Assembly (NCBI GenBank): GCA_900119285.1 | Contig: FPIT01000003.1 | Span: forward strand, 310,001 to 374,000 | Length of the DNA stretch: 64,000 nucleotides | Source: Prevotellaceae bacterium HUN156 | GTDB lineage: Bacteria; Bacteroidota; Bacteroidia; Bacteroidales; Bacteroidaceae | Direction: 5' to 3' | In this document: positions 17,170 to 26,484 of the stretch, one piece after another | Layout: each line of letters starts with the position of its first letter | How positions within the stretch are numbered: position 1 is the first letter of the stretch | Program-made: the position numbers and the translations under genes | Notes under the pieces: model-generated | What the model saw: only the letters and a program-made list of their open reading frames with translations | What the model was told of the DNA's origin: nothing | Databases searched by the model: none

Positions 17170-17277
17170 GCCTCAACTATTACTATACTATTAACCTACA
17201 TCCTGAAGTGTACCCCAAAAAATCTAAGAAATCCATGCCATCTGTGGTCGTAATCAATTCGTGAAATTCGAGACTTC

Positions 17278-17313
17278 GCAACGCCACACTCTGCACCTTT
17301 AGGTCAGAGAATT
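17278..17313. repeat. 36-bp dispersed repeat, copy 1
   Basis: GCAACGCCACACTCTGCACC... with CTTTAGGTCAGAGAATT matches 61407-61442 at 35 of 36 positions. A third, diverged inverted copy lies at 38696-38728. ACCT..AGGT and CTCTG..CAGAG make its right half palindromic. The bases 17170-17277 and 17314-17345 hold no supported feature. Confidence 0.75.
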
Positions 17314-17345
17314 CGTGGTTTAGTAGAAGTATGTTAGTAGTTCGG

Positions 17346-17417
17346 AAACTATTAACATGCCTGAAACGCCCTGTGTATCGTGGTTTGCGGGGTGTCATGT
17401 TAATAGGTTAATAGTTT
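17346..17417. repeat. Hairpin element HP2 (72 bp)
   Basis: The same outer arms as HP1 and HP3 (AAACTATTAACATG at the left; CATGTTAATAGG then TTAATAGTTT at the right), with a diverged loop. It lies 176 bp after HP1. Confidence 0.65.
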
Positions 17418-17453
17418 TTGCACATAAACCTTTTTTGTATGCAGCCTACATCC

Positions 17454-17563
17454 GATTAGTTTGAAGCCTAAATTCGCATCGAATTATGCGTAAATTCTCC
17501 TCGAATTATGCCGTCAAACCCTTTGGATTATGCCGTCAAACTTCCTCGAATAATGTCGTTTCA
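17454..17563. repeat. Array B: five tandem 22-bp units
   Basis: Units start at 17454, 17476, 17498, 17520 and 17542. The first two are exact reverse complements of the units at 47621-47642 and 47599-47620, 30 kb away. Units 3-5 have the TCGAATTATGCCGTCAAAC form found in array C. TTTTTTGTATGC just upstream (17431-17442) is also present before array C. Confidence 0.85.
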
Positions 17564-17572
17564 AGAGAAAGT

Positions 17573-17616
17573 AAAGAAGGGAGCCCAGACCAAAATTGGT
17601 CGGGGCTCCCTTCTTT
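17573..17616 (-). terminator. Terminator of the metalloprotease-SusCD operon
   Basis: Arms 17573-17592 and 17597-17616 pair over 20 bp with one mismatch and a 4-base loop. It is GC-rich in the middle and T-rich beyond on the minus strand. It lies 23 bp after the stop of the last gene. Confidence 0.85.
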
Positions 17617-17639
17617 TCGTATCTCAGTGAATTCTGCTT

Positions 17640-19193
17640 TTACTTCAGCACAACCTTTGTTGTACCCTCAGCAGTCTTCACAATGTTCAGACCCTTCTGA
17701 GGAGCGCTCAGCTCAACACCATTCAGGTTGTAATACTTAGCAGCGCCGTTATTGCCAGCCTTAGCCTCGTTGATGGCAGAAGCACCCAAATCAGGTACAC
17801 CAACCCATACACTGTTCTTCTCAGTGAATACGAATGCCAGCTTTGTGGCGTCAGCAGCAGCCATATCCTTCATGCCCTGATGGTCAACCTTAAACATATT
17901 TCCTGTGTTGTTGTTGAAATGATAGAGGTTGTGAATGGTAGAGAAGTGACTCTCATTGCCAGCTACTACCATGCAGGATGCTTCGGTCTCCTCGTAGTTC
18001 TCGTCGTTAATGACAGTAGTACCTCTGATGCTGCCTTTGCTCATGTCGATGCGAGCACCAAAGGCACTTGCTTTCCAAGTCTTAGCGTCGTCAACGGTCT
18101 TAGAGGCTGACTCCTTGGTGTTGTCGAAAGGCAGTACACCATAGAAGGTTCCGCCTACATAGCAGTAGTTGTCCTCGATGTCACCACCGATGAGTTTGTA
18201 GGCAGTATATGACACATCGTGATTGGCTGCATGGAAGACAATAGTGTTATCAGGAGCGGTTGCTCTTACCAATACGAAAGCATGTTCCTTGTTGCCGTTT
18301 TCGCCCATATTGAAAGACAGGTCTTTTGAACCAGCAGGTGTGGTAACGGTCAGATTGCCGTAGCCAACAAAGATGATATAAGGCTCGCCATTATACATTG
18401 CGAAGTTGACAGCCTCTGGATAATCCTGTACCTCATCCATCATCTGGTTAACGATTCTACCAGTATGCTGAATGGTGGCAATGCTGCTGGCATTAGAGAG
18501 GTCGACCTTATCCATCATGAAGATGCCGGCACTTCTGTTGTCCATATAAGCCATCATAAGGTAGTCTACATAACTGCCTTGCCATCCTAATTCGGCTACA
18601 TCGCCCTTGAACATGCATGATACGATGACCTTGTTGGCATCAATGACAATCTTGTTAGGATAGATGCCAAGCTCACACCAGTCCTCATAACCTTCAGGGA
18701 GTGCAACAGTGGGAATGAAAGACTTAGCCTCTGTGAATACACCAGCAGCACTTACCTTTGCTACGAAAGCACTTGTTTTTGTGATGTCGCCTTCCAGAGT
18801 TTTCGTGCCTGATGTACCAGTGAGTGCCAGCTCATTGTCAGTATAGTTACCTGCCACATACAGATTGCCATCGGCATCTGTAGTCATAGCATTGATAACG
18901 CATTTGCCACTAAGAGTGATAGCCCATGCTTCATTGCCCTGAGCATCATACTTAACAATGCAAGAAGAGAGCAGTCCTTCGGGATCGGAAACGATGCTGC
19001 CTGCGAATGTGAATGCCTGATTGTAGGTACTGCTAGCATAAACCGAACCATCAGCAGCAACAGCGGTATGTAAACCGTCGAGATCTGCCTTATCGGCTAC
19101 AGGGGTGAAGTGATTTTCCCACTTCATGTTGTCTTCTGCAAAAGTAGTTGTAGTAGCTACGAATGCTACCATCATGAGTAATAGTTTTTTCAT
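17640..19193 (-). CDS. Secreted propeller-like protein with Por-type C-terminal tail
   Basis: The start at 19193 (MKKLLLMMVAFVATTTTFA) is preferred over the ATG two codons earlier and gives 517 residues. The first half has repeats of the SBBP/propeller kind (TAVAADGSVYASSTYNQAF, MTTDADGNLYVAGNYTDN, IVKYDAQGNEAWAITLSG). The C-terminus KYYNLNGVELSAPQKGLNI ... TKVVLK is the tail also seen at 7667 and 13741. It is the last gene of the operon that contains the zinc metalloprotease, SusC and SusD. It is probably an exported accessory protein that binds the substrate, or a surface protein. No catalytic motif was seen. Confidence 0.75.
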   Translation of the reverse strand: MKKLLLMMVAFVATTTTFAEDNMKWENHFTPVADKADLDGLHTAVAADGSVYASSTYNQAFTFAGSIVSDPEGLLSSCIVKYDAQGNEAWAITLSGKCVINAMTTDADGNLYVAGNYTDNELALTGTSGTKTLEGDITKTSAFVAKVSAAGVFTEAKSFIPTVALPEGYEDWCELGIYPNKIVIDANKVIVSCMFKGDVAELGWQGSYVDYLMMAYMDNRSAGIFMMDKVDLSNASSIATIQHTGRIVNQMMDEVQDYPEAVNFAMYNGEPYIIFVGYGNLTVTTPAGSKDLSFNMGENGNKEHAFVLVRATAPDNTIVFHAANHDVSYTAYKLIGGDIEDNYCYVGGTFYGVLPFDNTKESASKTVDDAKTWKASAFGARIDMSKGSIRGTTVINDENYEETEASCMVVAGNESHFSTIHNLYHFNNNTGNMFKVDHQGMKDMAAADATKLAFVFTEKNSVWVGVPDLGASAINEAKAGNNGAAKYYNLNGVELSAPQKGLNIVKTAEGTTKVVLK

Positions 19194-19239
19194 AATCATC
19201 TAGTTTGATTTGTTAATAAATAAAATGAATAATATATAT

Positions 19240-20583
19240 TTACCATCTCTCTATCTCTGGGTTCGACTCTACAGCCTCGGTGGGGAAGCGCATAGTGTAC
19301 TTGTCGGGAGTGAGTGTATAGGTTTCTCCTTTGTAGGTGCGCGTGAGGGCTGGCTGGGTGGTGCGACGCAGGTCGTACCAGCGGTGTCCCTCAAAGGCGA
19401 GTTCGCGACCACGCTCATCATATATCTCCTGCAAGAGCTGTGACTGGTTCATCGCTGCCATCAACTCGATGGCCTCGTTATAGGCTGTGGTATTGAGGCG
19501 CTTTGCCAAGAGGGGCTTGAGCAGCTCGATGGCATTGGCGGTATTACCCAGTTGGGCTTCGGCTTCGGCAGCAGTAAGATAGGCCTCGGCAGAGCGGAAG
19601 GAGCAATAGCCTTCAGACTTGAGCAGGCTGTAGGTGGTGCTGGTGGCACGCTTGTAATAGGTGCTCTTACGCTGGTCGCCCGAGCGATAAAGGGCGAGGA
19701 AGTCTTTCGAGGGCTGATTGATGACGGTAGAGAGGTTGGAACTGAACTGCTCCAAGGCTACGATATTCTCTGCCGACTGGTAATCATCAGGCAGCAAAGC
19801 GTTAGAGGCATTCAAATCTACCAAATCGCCATGGGCAGCAATCACTGCCTGGGCAGCGGTGAGCGCCTCCTGCCAGCGTCCCATATAGAGATAGGTGCGA
19901 GCGCGAAGGGCCTGTGCAGCAACCTTGTTGAAGCGATAGTTCTTGCCCTGCTCCCACTGGCTGACATTCATGTGCTGCTCTGCCAAGGTGAGGTCGGCAA
20001 GCACTTGCAGATAGACGGCCTCTACGCTGCTGCTACCGGGAATGGCATTGACATCGGCCTCCAACAGCATGGGTACACCACGCGTGGTGGCTGGGGTGCA
20101 ATGGGTATAGGGCTCGGCATAGAGGTTGACCAGCAAGAAGAGGTCGTAGGCACGCATCATATACGCCTCGCCTACCAGCTGACTAATCTCGTCGGCCTTG
20201 GCATTGGTAATCTCGTGCTGGTGCTCGATGATATAGTTGGCAATATAGATGTTGTGATAATAGGTGCGCCATGAGAAGTATGACGTGGTGGGTGAGGGAT
20301 TATCATCCTTCCACAACCACAGGTCGAGATAGGCGTCAAGGTCGTTGCTGGAGGTATTGCCCGAGAGCTGCAACTCGTCGGTACGTACCGTGGTCATGTG
20401 ACGATCCTTAGGGAAGTACTTGTACTCGTTGGTCAGCAGCGCACGATACTCCTCGCCAGTGGTGGCGATAACCTTTCCCGTAGGAGTGATATCGAGGAAG
20501 TTATCGCATGATGTGAGCACTGCAACGATGCTGCAGCATACCAAACAAAAGGTAAAGCGACTGAAGATATTCTTTGTTTTCAT
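19240..20583 (-). CDS. SusD/RagB-family lipoprotein of the metalloprotease operon
   Basis: The 447-residue protein has a lipoprotein signal with Cys26 after AVLTS. The mature start DNFLDITPTGK is typical of SusD, as are the TPR-like middle (YMMRAYDLFLLVNLYAEPY, NKVAAQALRARTYLYMGRW) and the C-terminal DERGRELAFEGHRWYDLRR. It begins 5 bp after the SusC stop, so the two are surely co-transcribed. It is shorter than the fructan SusD (447 against 582 residues), closer to the size of RagB-like proteins that work on peptides. The linked protease suggests a peptide ligand; this is inference. Confidence 0.93.
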   Translation of the reverse strand: MKTKNIFSRFTFCLVCCSIVAVLTSCDNFLDITPTGKVIATTGEEYRALLTNEYKYFPKDRHMTTVRTDELQLSGNTSSNDLDAYLDLWLWKDDNPSPTTSYFSWRTYYHNIYIANYIIEHQHEITNAKADEISQLVGEAYMMRAYDLFLLVNLYAEPYTHCTPATTRGVPMLLEADVNAIPGSSSVEAVYLQVLADLTLAEQHMNVSQWEQGKNYRFNKVAAQALRARTYLYMGRWQEALTAAQAVIAAHGDLVDLNASNALLPDDYQSAENIVALEQFSSNLSTVINQPSKDFLALYRSGDQRKSTYYKRATSTTYSLLKSEGYCSFRSAEAYLTAAEAEAQLGNTANAIELLKPLLAKRLNTTAYNEAIELMAAMNQSQLLQEIYDERGRELAFEGHRWYDLRRTTQPALTRTYKGETYTLTPDKYTMRFPTEAVESNPEIERW

Positions 20584-20588
20584 AGCGC

Positions 20589-23500
20589 TTAGAAGTTTAC
20601 GTTCAGACCAAAGATAATACTACGGGCGATAGGTTGTGCATAGGGGTTGCCCATCGTCTCAGGATCAAGATAGTTGTCGTAGTTGCTGGCGAAGACCAAC
20701 AGGTTGCGACCTTCGAGAGATACTGATGCAGAGTTGATGCCTACCTTCTGCAGCCACTCCTTGGGCAGCTTATAGCCTAGGCGCAGGCTCTGCAGGCGCC
20801 AATAGGTGCAGTTCTTTACCCACGTGTCGAGCATGCTATAGGTGCTGTACTCAGAGAAGTGGGTGTATTCGGCTGCACGCTCGGTGGTATTGACCATCAG
20901 GGCAGGCATATCGGTATTGGTATTCGTTGACGTCCAACGATTCAGGATATCGTGATTGGTATTCAGTCCACGATCGAAATAGGTGGGTGAATAAGAGGGC
21001 TGTACGCGTACCTTCATGCCGATATTGAACATGAAGTTGATGCCCAACTGCCAATTCTTGTATTCAAAGTTGTTGATAAGACCACCTGAGCACTTGGGGT
21101 CTTCGCTACCCATATAGGTGTAGAGGTTGCGCTGCTCCTCGGCAGTAAGGGTGCTGGCACCGAAGCGATTGAGCTGGAAGAACTCGGTAGCAGTCTGTAT
21201 GCTACCATCCTTGGCAACGAAGAGGGGATAGCCATCGGCATCGAGGCCTGCCGTCTTATAGGCAAACAGGGCGCCTACGGGATAGCCTTCGCGACCGGGA
21301 TAGGTAGAGTTCTCAGCAACGGTCTCGTTGAGCACCTCGTTGGTATTGAAACCGAGGTTGAGACTGGTGGTCCAACTGAAGTTCTTGGTCTTGATATTCT
21401 GCGTATTCAGACCTATCTCCCATCCAGAGTTCTTCATCGAAGCCCAGTTGACAGAGGTATAGGCAAAGCCCGTCTCCAGTGGCAACTTGCGAGAGCTAAT
21501 CAGGTCGGTACTCTTACGATAGTAGTAGTCGACACTCAGATGGATGCGATTCTTCAAGAGGGCGAGGTCGAGACCGAGGTTGATGTTGCTGGTCTTCTCC
21601 CACTTCAGGTCGGGGTTAGGAGCCGTCTCAGCAGAGATAACGGTCTCTACACTGCCTGGCAGAATGGTAGTTTTCTGGAAGGTACCAATGAGATAGGGCG
21701 AGGTGTTCTTATCGATATTACCCTGAATACCATAAGAAGCACGGAGCGAGAGCTCGCTAAGCCACTTGACATTGCGCAGGAACTTCTCCTCCTTGGCACG
21801 CCACAAACCACTGACAGAGTAGAGGGGCAGATAGCGATACTTCTTGGCTACACCAAAGACATCGCTACCATCGAAGCGGACACTGGCTCCCAGCGTATAA
21901 CGATAGAGCAGGGTGTAAGAACCGGTGGCAAACCAAGAGACGTAGGCATTCTCCAGATGGGTCTCCTCGTGGAGGGGATACTGGCGAGCAATATTCTCGG
22001 TGGGGAAGAGCACGGGCTGCGTGGTGAGCGTACGAGCATCGTAGCCATAGGCTGTAGAGGTAAGCGTCTCAGTCTCGGTATGACGCACCTCGGTACCTGC
22101 CATCAGCTCTACATCGTGGATGTCGGCCAAACGGCGATTCCACTCGAGCATGGCCTTCCACGTCCACTGATTGGCGTTAGACTGTGTCTTGCGAGTCATA
22201 CCACCATCGGGAAGGATGGTCTTATATACGCCATCGATGGTATAGCTGGCATACTCCTTGGCCTTGCGCATGGCATAGCTCTCCTGACCAGCATAGCGAT
22301 CGATGGTATAGTTGTCGTACTGATAACCAAACTGGGTGGTGAGCTTCAGATACTTGTTAAACTGGAACTCGGCATCAAGAATGGCCATTACCGAACGGTC
22401 GGTACGCTCCTTAGAGGTGTTGGCATTCTCCTCGAAGATATTAAAGTCGGGAGCCTCGTTCTCGCGTCCCTGTACGTTGTGGTCGTAGTTATATCCTCCA
22501 TCCGCATTGTAGGGCTGGAAGTAAGGATTGGCACGACGGGAATAATATACAGGATTGGTGAAGCCACCCGTATCGGTCATATAGCTATCCTGCTTGCGCT
22601 GGTTGGCAAAGACCGAGAGGCCGAGCTTCAATATCTTGTTGATGCGGAAGTCGCTCTTCAGGGTTACATTATAACGATTGTTCTCTACGCCCTTGACTAC
22701 ACCCAGCTCCTTATAGTAACCGGTAGAGGCATAGTAGTGAGAACGGTCTGAACCACCACTGATGCTGGCGTTATACTCTTGGTTGAGCACACTGCGGAAC
22801 AGGATGTCGTTCCAATCGGTATTGATGGTGCGCAACTGGTTGATGCGCGCCTGTGCAGTAGCTGAGAGGGCATCCCATCCACCCGTCTTATAGGCATTAA
22901 ACTCGCCCAGCTCGTCGAGGATATTGGCTACCCCACCCTTGTGCTCACGATAGGTATAGTTGCTATTGAGCAGGTCGAGCTCTAACCCTACCTTCTCGTC
23001 GGCATTGAGCAGGTTGAGTCGGTCGATGCTAATCTTAGGACTATAGGTAAGCTTGGTAGAGAAGTTGATAACGGGGCGTCCCTCCTTACCCTTCTTGGTG
23101 GTGATGACGATAACACCATTGGCAGCACGAGCACCATAGATAGCAGTGGCAGCTGCATCCTTCAGCACAGTGATATTGTCAATATCCGAGGGATTCAAAC
23201 CGGCAATGCTGGTCTGGTAGATATCATCAATATCATTCAGGTTATCTACAGCAGGCACCTCGTTGCCCTCCATAGGAATACCATCGAGCACCCACAAAGG
23301 CTCTTGTACGCCATTGATAGAGGCTGTACCACGGATACGTATCTTGACAGGAGCACCGGGGGCACCACTGGCAGAGACTGACGAAAGGCCGGCAATCTGA
23401 CCTGCCAGTGCCTGGTCGATATTCTTGACGGCACCCACAGCCTCATCAGAGATATTCAACTGGGATACGGAGGCTGTCAACTTGCGACGGTCAATCTTCT

Positions 23501-23840
23501 GATAACCCGTTACCACAACCTCGTTGAGGGATTTAGAGTCGGCTGGCAACTGAATGCTGTAGTCGTTGGTAGAGGCAGTCAGAGTGATGACCTTGCTCTC
23601 GTAACCCACATAGCTCACCGTCAACTTCTTAGTGCCCGCAGGCACCTTCAGGGAAAAGTGACCATTGTAGTCGGTAATAGTACCCTGTCCCACCTTGCCA
23701 TCGCCGATACTGACAGTGGCACCGATAAGTGGTTCGCCTTCCATCTCGCCATCCATCACAGTACCTGTGACGATGCGTTCCTGCGCCATCATCACCAGAC
23801 AGCACAGCAGACCTACGACAATAAGTTGCAGTCTTCTCAT
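20589..23840 (-). CDS. SusC/RagA-family TonB-linked outer-membrane transporter
   Basis: The complete 1083-residue protein has a signal peptide (MRRLQLIVVGLLCCLVMMAQ), a carboxypeptidase-regulatory-like beta domain (about 22-100: GEPLIGATVSIGDGKVGQGT), a plug domain (about 110-235, with VLKDAAATAIYGARAANGVI) and a barrel ending in RSIIFGLNVNF. These are the standard SusC parts in order. It should form a lidded importer with the SusD encoded 5 bp downstream and be driven by TonB/ExbBD. It starts 16 bp after the stop of the zinc metalloprotease, so the cargo may be peptides or glycopeptides made by that enzyme. Confidence 0.95.
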   Translation of the reverse strand: MRRLQLIVVGLLCCLVMMAQERIVTGTVMDGEMEGEPLIGATVSIGDGKVGQGTITDYNGHFSLKVPAGTKKLTVSYVGYESKVITLTASTNDYSIQLPADSKSLNEVVVTGYQKIDRRKLTASVSQLNISDEAVGAVKNIDQALAGQIAGLSSVSASGAPGAPVKIRIRGTASINGVQEPLWVLDGIPMEGNEVPAVDNLNDIDDIYQTSIAGLNPSDIDNITVLKDAAATAIYGARAANGVIVITTKKGKEGRPVINFSTKLTYSPKISIDRLNLLNADEKVGLELDLLNSNYTYREHKGGVANILDELGEFNAYKTGGWDALSATAQARINQLRTINTDWNDILFRSVLNQEYNASISGGSDRSHYYASTGYYKELGVVKGVENNRYNVTLKSDFRINKILKLGLSVFANQRKQDSYMTDTGGFTNPVYYSRRANPYFQPYNADGGYNYDHNVQGRENEAPDFNIFEENANTSKERTDRSVMAILDAEFQFNKYLKLTTQFGYQYDNYTIDRYAGQESYAMRKAKEYASYTIDGVYKTILPDGGMTRKTQSNANQWTWKAMLEWNRRLADIHDVELMAGTEVRHTETETLTSTAYGYDARTLTTQPVLFPTENIARQYPLHEETHLENAYVSWFATGSYTLLYRYTLGASVRFDGSDVFGVAKKYRYLPLYSVSGLWRAKEEKFLRNVKWLSELSLRASYGIQGNIDKNTSPYLIGTFQKTTILPGSVETVISAETAPNPDLKWEKTSNINLGLDLALLKNRIHLSVDYYYRKSTDLISSRKLPLETGFAYTSVNWASMKNSGWEIGLNTQNIKTKNFSWTTSLNLGFNTNEVLNETVAENSTYPGREGYPVGALFAYKTAGLDADGYPLFVAKDGSIQTATEFFQLNRFGASTLTAEEQRNLYTYMGSEDPKCSGGLINNFEYKNWQLGINFMFNIGMKVRVQPSYSPTYFDRGLNTNHDILNRWTSTNTNTDMPALMVNTTERAAEYTHFSEYSTYSMLDTWVKNCTYWRLQSLRLGYKLPKEWLQKVGINSASVSLEGRNLLVFASNYDNYLDPETMGNPYAQPIARSIIFGLNVNF

Positions 23841-23856
23841 AACATTTTCCTTTTAG

Positions 23857-26418
23857 TTATTTTTGCAGCCCTAAAGCTGTTTGTATTCTCAGTATCACAT
23901 CCTCGTAGTGCATCTGTGTACTCAGGTCACCACTGTTGCGACGACTCTTCAGCAACTTCATGATGCGCAGCAACTCGCCACGCTTCACACTCAGTGCATC
24001 GCTGGTGCGACTAATCTGATTGGTGGTCATATCAATGATGCGACGTCCGCTATCATCCAGCAAACGTTCTTCGCCACACAGACTCTTAGTCAGCTTCATG
24101 GCTTCCTGTTCGGCAGCAGCAGTCATCAAGGCATCTACGAGACTCTTCTGCAAGCTACGCTCCATGACGTTGAGCGACTTTCCCGCGATAGTCTTGCGGA
24201 AGATATGCTGGTGCAACATCTGCATCATATCTACTGCAGAGAAAGCTTTCGCCCCATTGGCCCATTCGTTCTGATACATGCGTATCAGACGCTCGTTCAC
24301 CAACAGGTCCCAGAGTATATAGTTCTGATAGTTCTTCAACAGCATGGTAGGTTCCTGCTCTACAGTGCCCATTGGTGTCTTTCTCAAAATGAACAGTTGC
24401 TTTGCCTGCTCGTTGCCGAAGAGCCACTCAGGGAAGCAGAGCACCTCGTCTAACAGGAACTGCACCGACTGGCGCTGACGCTCCTTCTCCACAAAGGTGT
24501 AGGCAGGCTTGATGTTCTCGTCGAGATTCTCAGTATCAATCATGGGGCGCTCGAGATACATACCACCCACATTAGCCATCACATGGTAGAGATAGAGGCA
24601 CCACTGACCGATGACAGCAGAATAGAGGCGTGCAGCCTCATCGTAGTTCTGCTCAGGCTCAGTATTGCGCGTCCATGACACGAGGTTGTTCATCACCACC
24701 TTCAGGTTCTTGATACCCAACTGTGCCGACTTCACAGGGTCGTCGCCCAAGTCTTCACTCATGGCACGTGGATCTACAGCAGTGCGTTGTGCTTGTTGTT
24801 CACTAAAGCGATACTCCTTGCCCTGATGGCGACCCAGCAACTGGGCGAGCTCCTTCTTCTCATCAGTACCGGCAGGATACCAGCGATAACCCCACTCGAT
24901 AGCCATCAGATCGTAAGCACCGATGTTTGGCGATAATACCTTGACACCATCGCCAGGCTGTGCCACATAGTTAAAACGGGCATAGTCCATAATGCTGGCA
25001 GAGGTACCACCTACACGCTCCATAAAGGATGCAGAACGGAGGGAGTCGGTAGGATAGGCAGCTGAAGCTATCATGTTATGGCGAAGTCCGAGAGAGTGGC
25101 CTACCTCGTGGCAGGCAACAAAGCGGACAGCATCGCCTATCAGGTCTTCGGGCAAATCGAGTGTGCGTGCCTTAGGATTGACAGCACCCGTCTGAACCAC
25201 AATCCACTCGCTGATAAGCGACTGTACATTGTGCCACCAGATGATGTCGGCCTCGAGAATCTCACCCGTACGAGGGTCAATCGTTGAGGGACCCATGGCG
25301 TTGGCTTTCTCCGAAGCAGCATAGGTCAGCACGGAATAGCTCAAATCGTCACTATTCACATCCAGCGTATCATCGGGCACCAAGGCTCTCACAGCATCCT
25401 TGAAACCAGCACGCTCGAAGGCACGGTTCCAGTCGGTAATACCCTGCATGATATAGGGGCGCAGGTGCTGAGGAGTGGCACGATCGATATAGAACGTGAT
25501 AGGCTTCTTAGGCGTAACAAGTTCTCCGCGCATATAGGCTGCCGTATCACTGGGTTCTAAGCGCCAACGAGTGATATAGTTGGTGCGCTTCACACGCTGC
25601 TGCTCGTCGGTATATTGCAACGAGGGCGTAGAGAAGTAGCCCACACGCCAGTCTTCCTGACGACGTTGCATAGGCTCATCAGGCAACAGGAGCAAGGCAG
25701 TGCTTACCACTACGGTGAGGTTGACCTTGGAAGTACCTTCATGAACAATGGTGGTCAGTTCCGAACGAGCTACCACACTACGGTCGTATGCCTTCACGCT
25801 AATGATGCGCGAGAGCTCACGATCTGCCGAGGTTCCTATACTGAGTTGATTGAACACATCATTCAGGATATTCTTCTTTCCGTCAAACAAGTCGCTGACA
25901 TTGAAGATAACGGTGGTAGAATCGGACGACACGGCAGCAACCTTCAGCGTAGCCAGAATGGGGTCGATGTAGTTGTCGGCTACCGACAGGGCTATCTGCG
26001 AACCCATAGGAGCCTCGGGCGTAACACGCTGCTCGCGCATCACCACCTCACTACGTTGCTTGTTCCACTCAAAGCGCACCATCAGGCTCTCGTAGTTCAC
26101 GCCCTTGTTGGCGCTGGCTTCGTTGAGCTCGGCAGGCACCTGCTGCAACTTGTTATGTACTAGGAAAGAGTGTCCCATCAACTTGACGGGCATCTCCAGC
26201 AGAATGCTGTCCCCACGTTCAATTACATTCATGACACCACACATCTTGACGCTGTCACGTCCTGTCAGTGTCTTGTATTTGCTTGGCTTATCCTGAATCT
26301 CCTTCTTGGCTTTCTTTTTGCCCAAGAGAGGAAAGGCATTAACCGTCACGGCTAATGACAACAAAAATAGCACGGCCAGTATCTTTGTCTGACCGAAATA
26401 GTTACTTATATATTTCAT
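23857..26418 (-). CDS. Exported zinc-dependent metalloprotease (metzincin-like, DUF5117-type)
   Basis: The 853-residue protein has a signal peptide or N-terminal anchor (residues 13-28). The zinc motif HEVGHSLGLRH (His437, Glu438, His441, His447) fits HExxHxxGxxH of metzincins and is followed by MDYARFNYVAQPGD, possibly the Met-turn (SIMDYARF). N- and C-terminal flanking regions are long, as in the Bacteroidota family of zinc-dependent proteases with DUF5117/DUF5118 parts; the family name is from memory. It is the first gene of a four-gene operon with SusC, SusD and a tailed protein, which suggests that it cuts proteins in or outside the periplasm to feed the importer. A TATATTTG -7 box lies just upstream. 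Confidence 0.9.
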   Translation of the reverse strand: MKYISNYFGQTKILAVLFLLSLAVTVNAFPLLGKKKAKKEIQDKPSKYKTLTGRDSVKMCGVMNVIERGDSILLEMPVKLMGHSFLVHNKLQQVPAELNEASANKGVNYESLMVRFEWNKQRSEVVMREQRVTPEAPMGSQIALSVADNYIDPILATLKVAAVSSDSTTVIFNVSDLFDGKKNILNDVFNQLSIGTSADRELSRIISVKAYDRSVVARSELTTIVHEGTSKVNLTVVVSTALLLLPDEPMQRRQEDWRVGYFSTPSLQYTDEQQRVKRTNYITRWRLEPSDTAAYMRGELVTPKKPITFYIDRATPQHLRPYIMQGITDWNRAFERAGFKDAVRALVPDDTLDVNSDDLSYSVLTYAASEKANAMGPSTIDPRTGEILEADIIWWHNVQSLISEWIVVQTGAVNPKARTLDLPEDLIGDAVRFVACHEVGHSLGLRHNMIASAAYPTDSLRSASFMERVGGTSASIMDYARFNYVAQPGDGVKVLSPNIGAYDLMAIEWGYRWYPAGTDEKKELAQLLGRHQGKEYRFSEQQAQRTAVDPRAMSEDLGDDPVKSAQLGIKNLKVVMNNLVSWTRNTEPEQNYDEAARLYSAVIGQWCLYLYHVMANVGGMYLERPMIDTENLDENIKPAYTFVEKERQRQSVQFLLDEVLCFPEWLFGNEQAKQLFILRKTPMGTVEQEPTMLLKNYQNYILWDLLVNERLIRMYQNEWANGAKAFSAVDMMQMLHQHIFRKTIAGKSLNVMERSLQKSLVDALMTAAAEQEAMKLTKSLCGEERLLDDSGRRIIDMTTNQISRTSDALSVKRGELLRIMKLLKSRRNSGDLSTQMHYEDVILRIQTALGLQK

Positions 26419-26426
26419 TTCGTTTG

Positions 26427-26434
26427 CAAATATA
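26427..26434 (-). promoter_or_regulatory. -7 element TATATTTG of the metalloprotease operon
   Basis: On the minus strand TATATTTG lies 8 bp before the start codon at 26418. No TTTG box is found 19-21 bp upstream. Confidence 0.55.
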
Positions 26435-26484
26435 CGAAAAAAGTTTCATATATATGCTATTTTAGGGGGAATAAGTTTACTTAT

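Noticed and set aside
17454..17563. CRISPR array
   Set aside because: Units are directly adjacent at 22 bp with no unique spacers between them, and no cas genes are present in the window.
21540..22751. 403-codon plus-strand frame inside the SusC gene
   Set aside because: Antisense shadow of a well-supported SusC; no family pattern.
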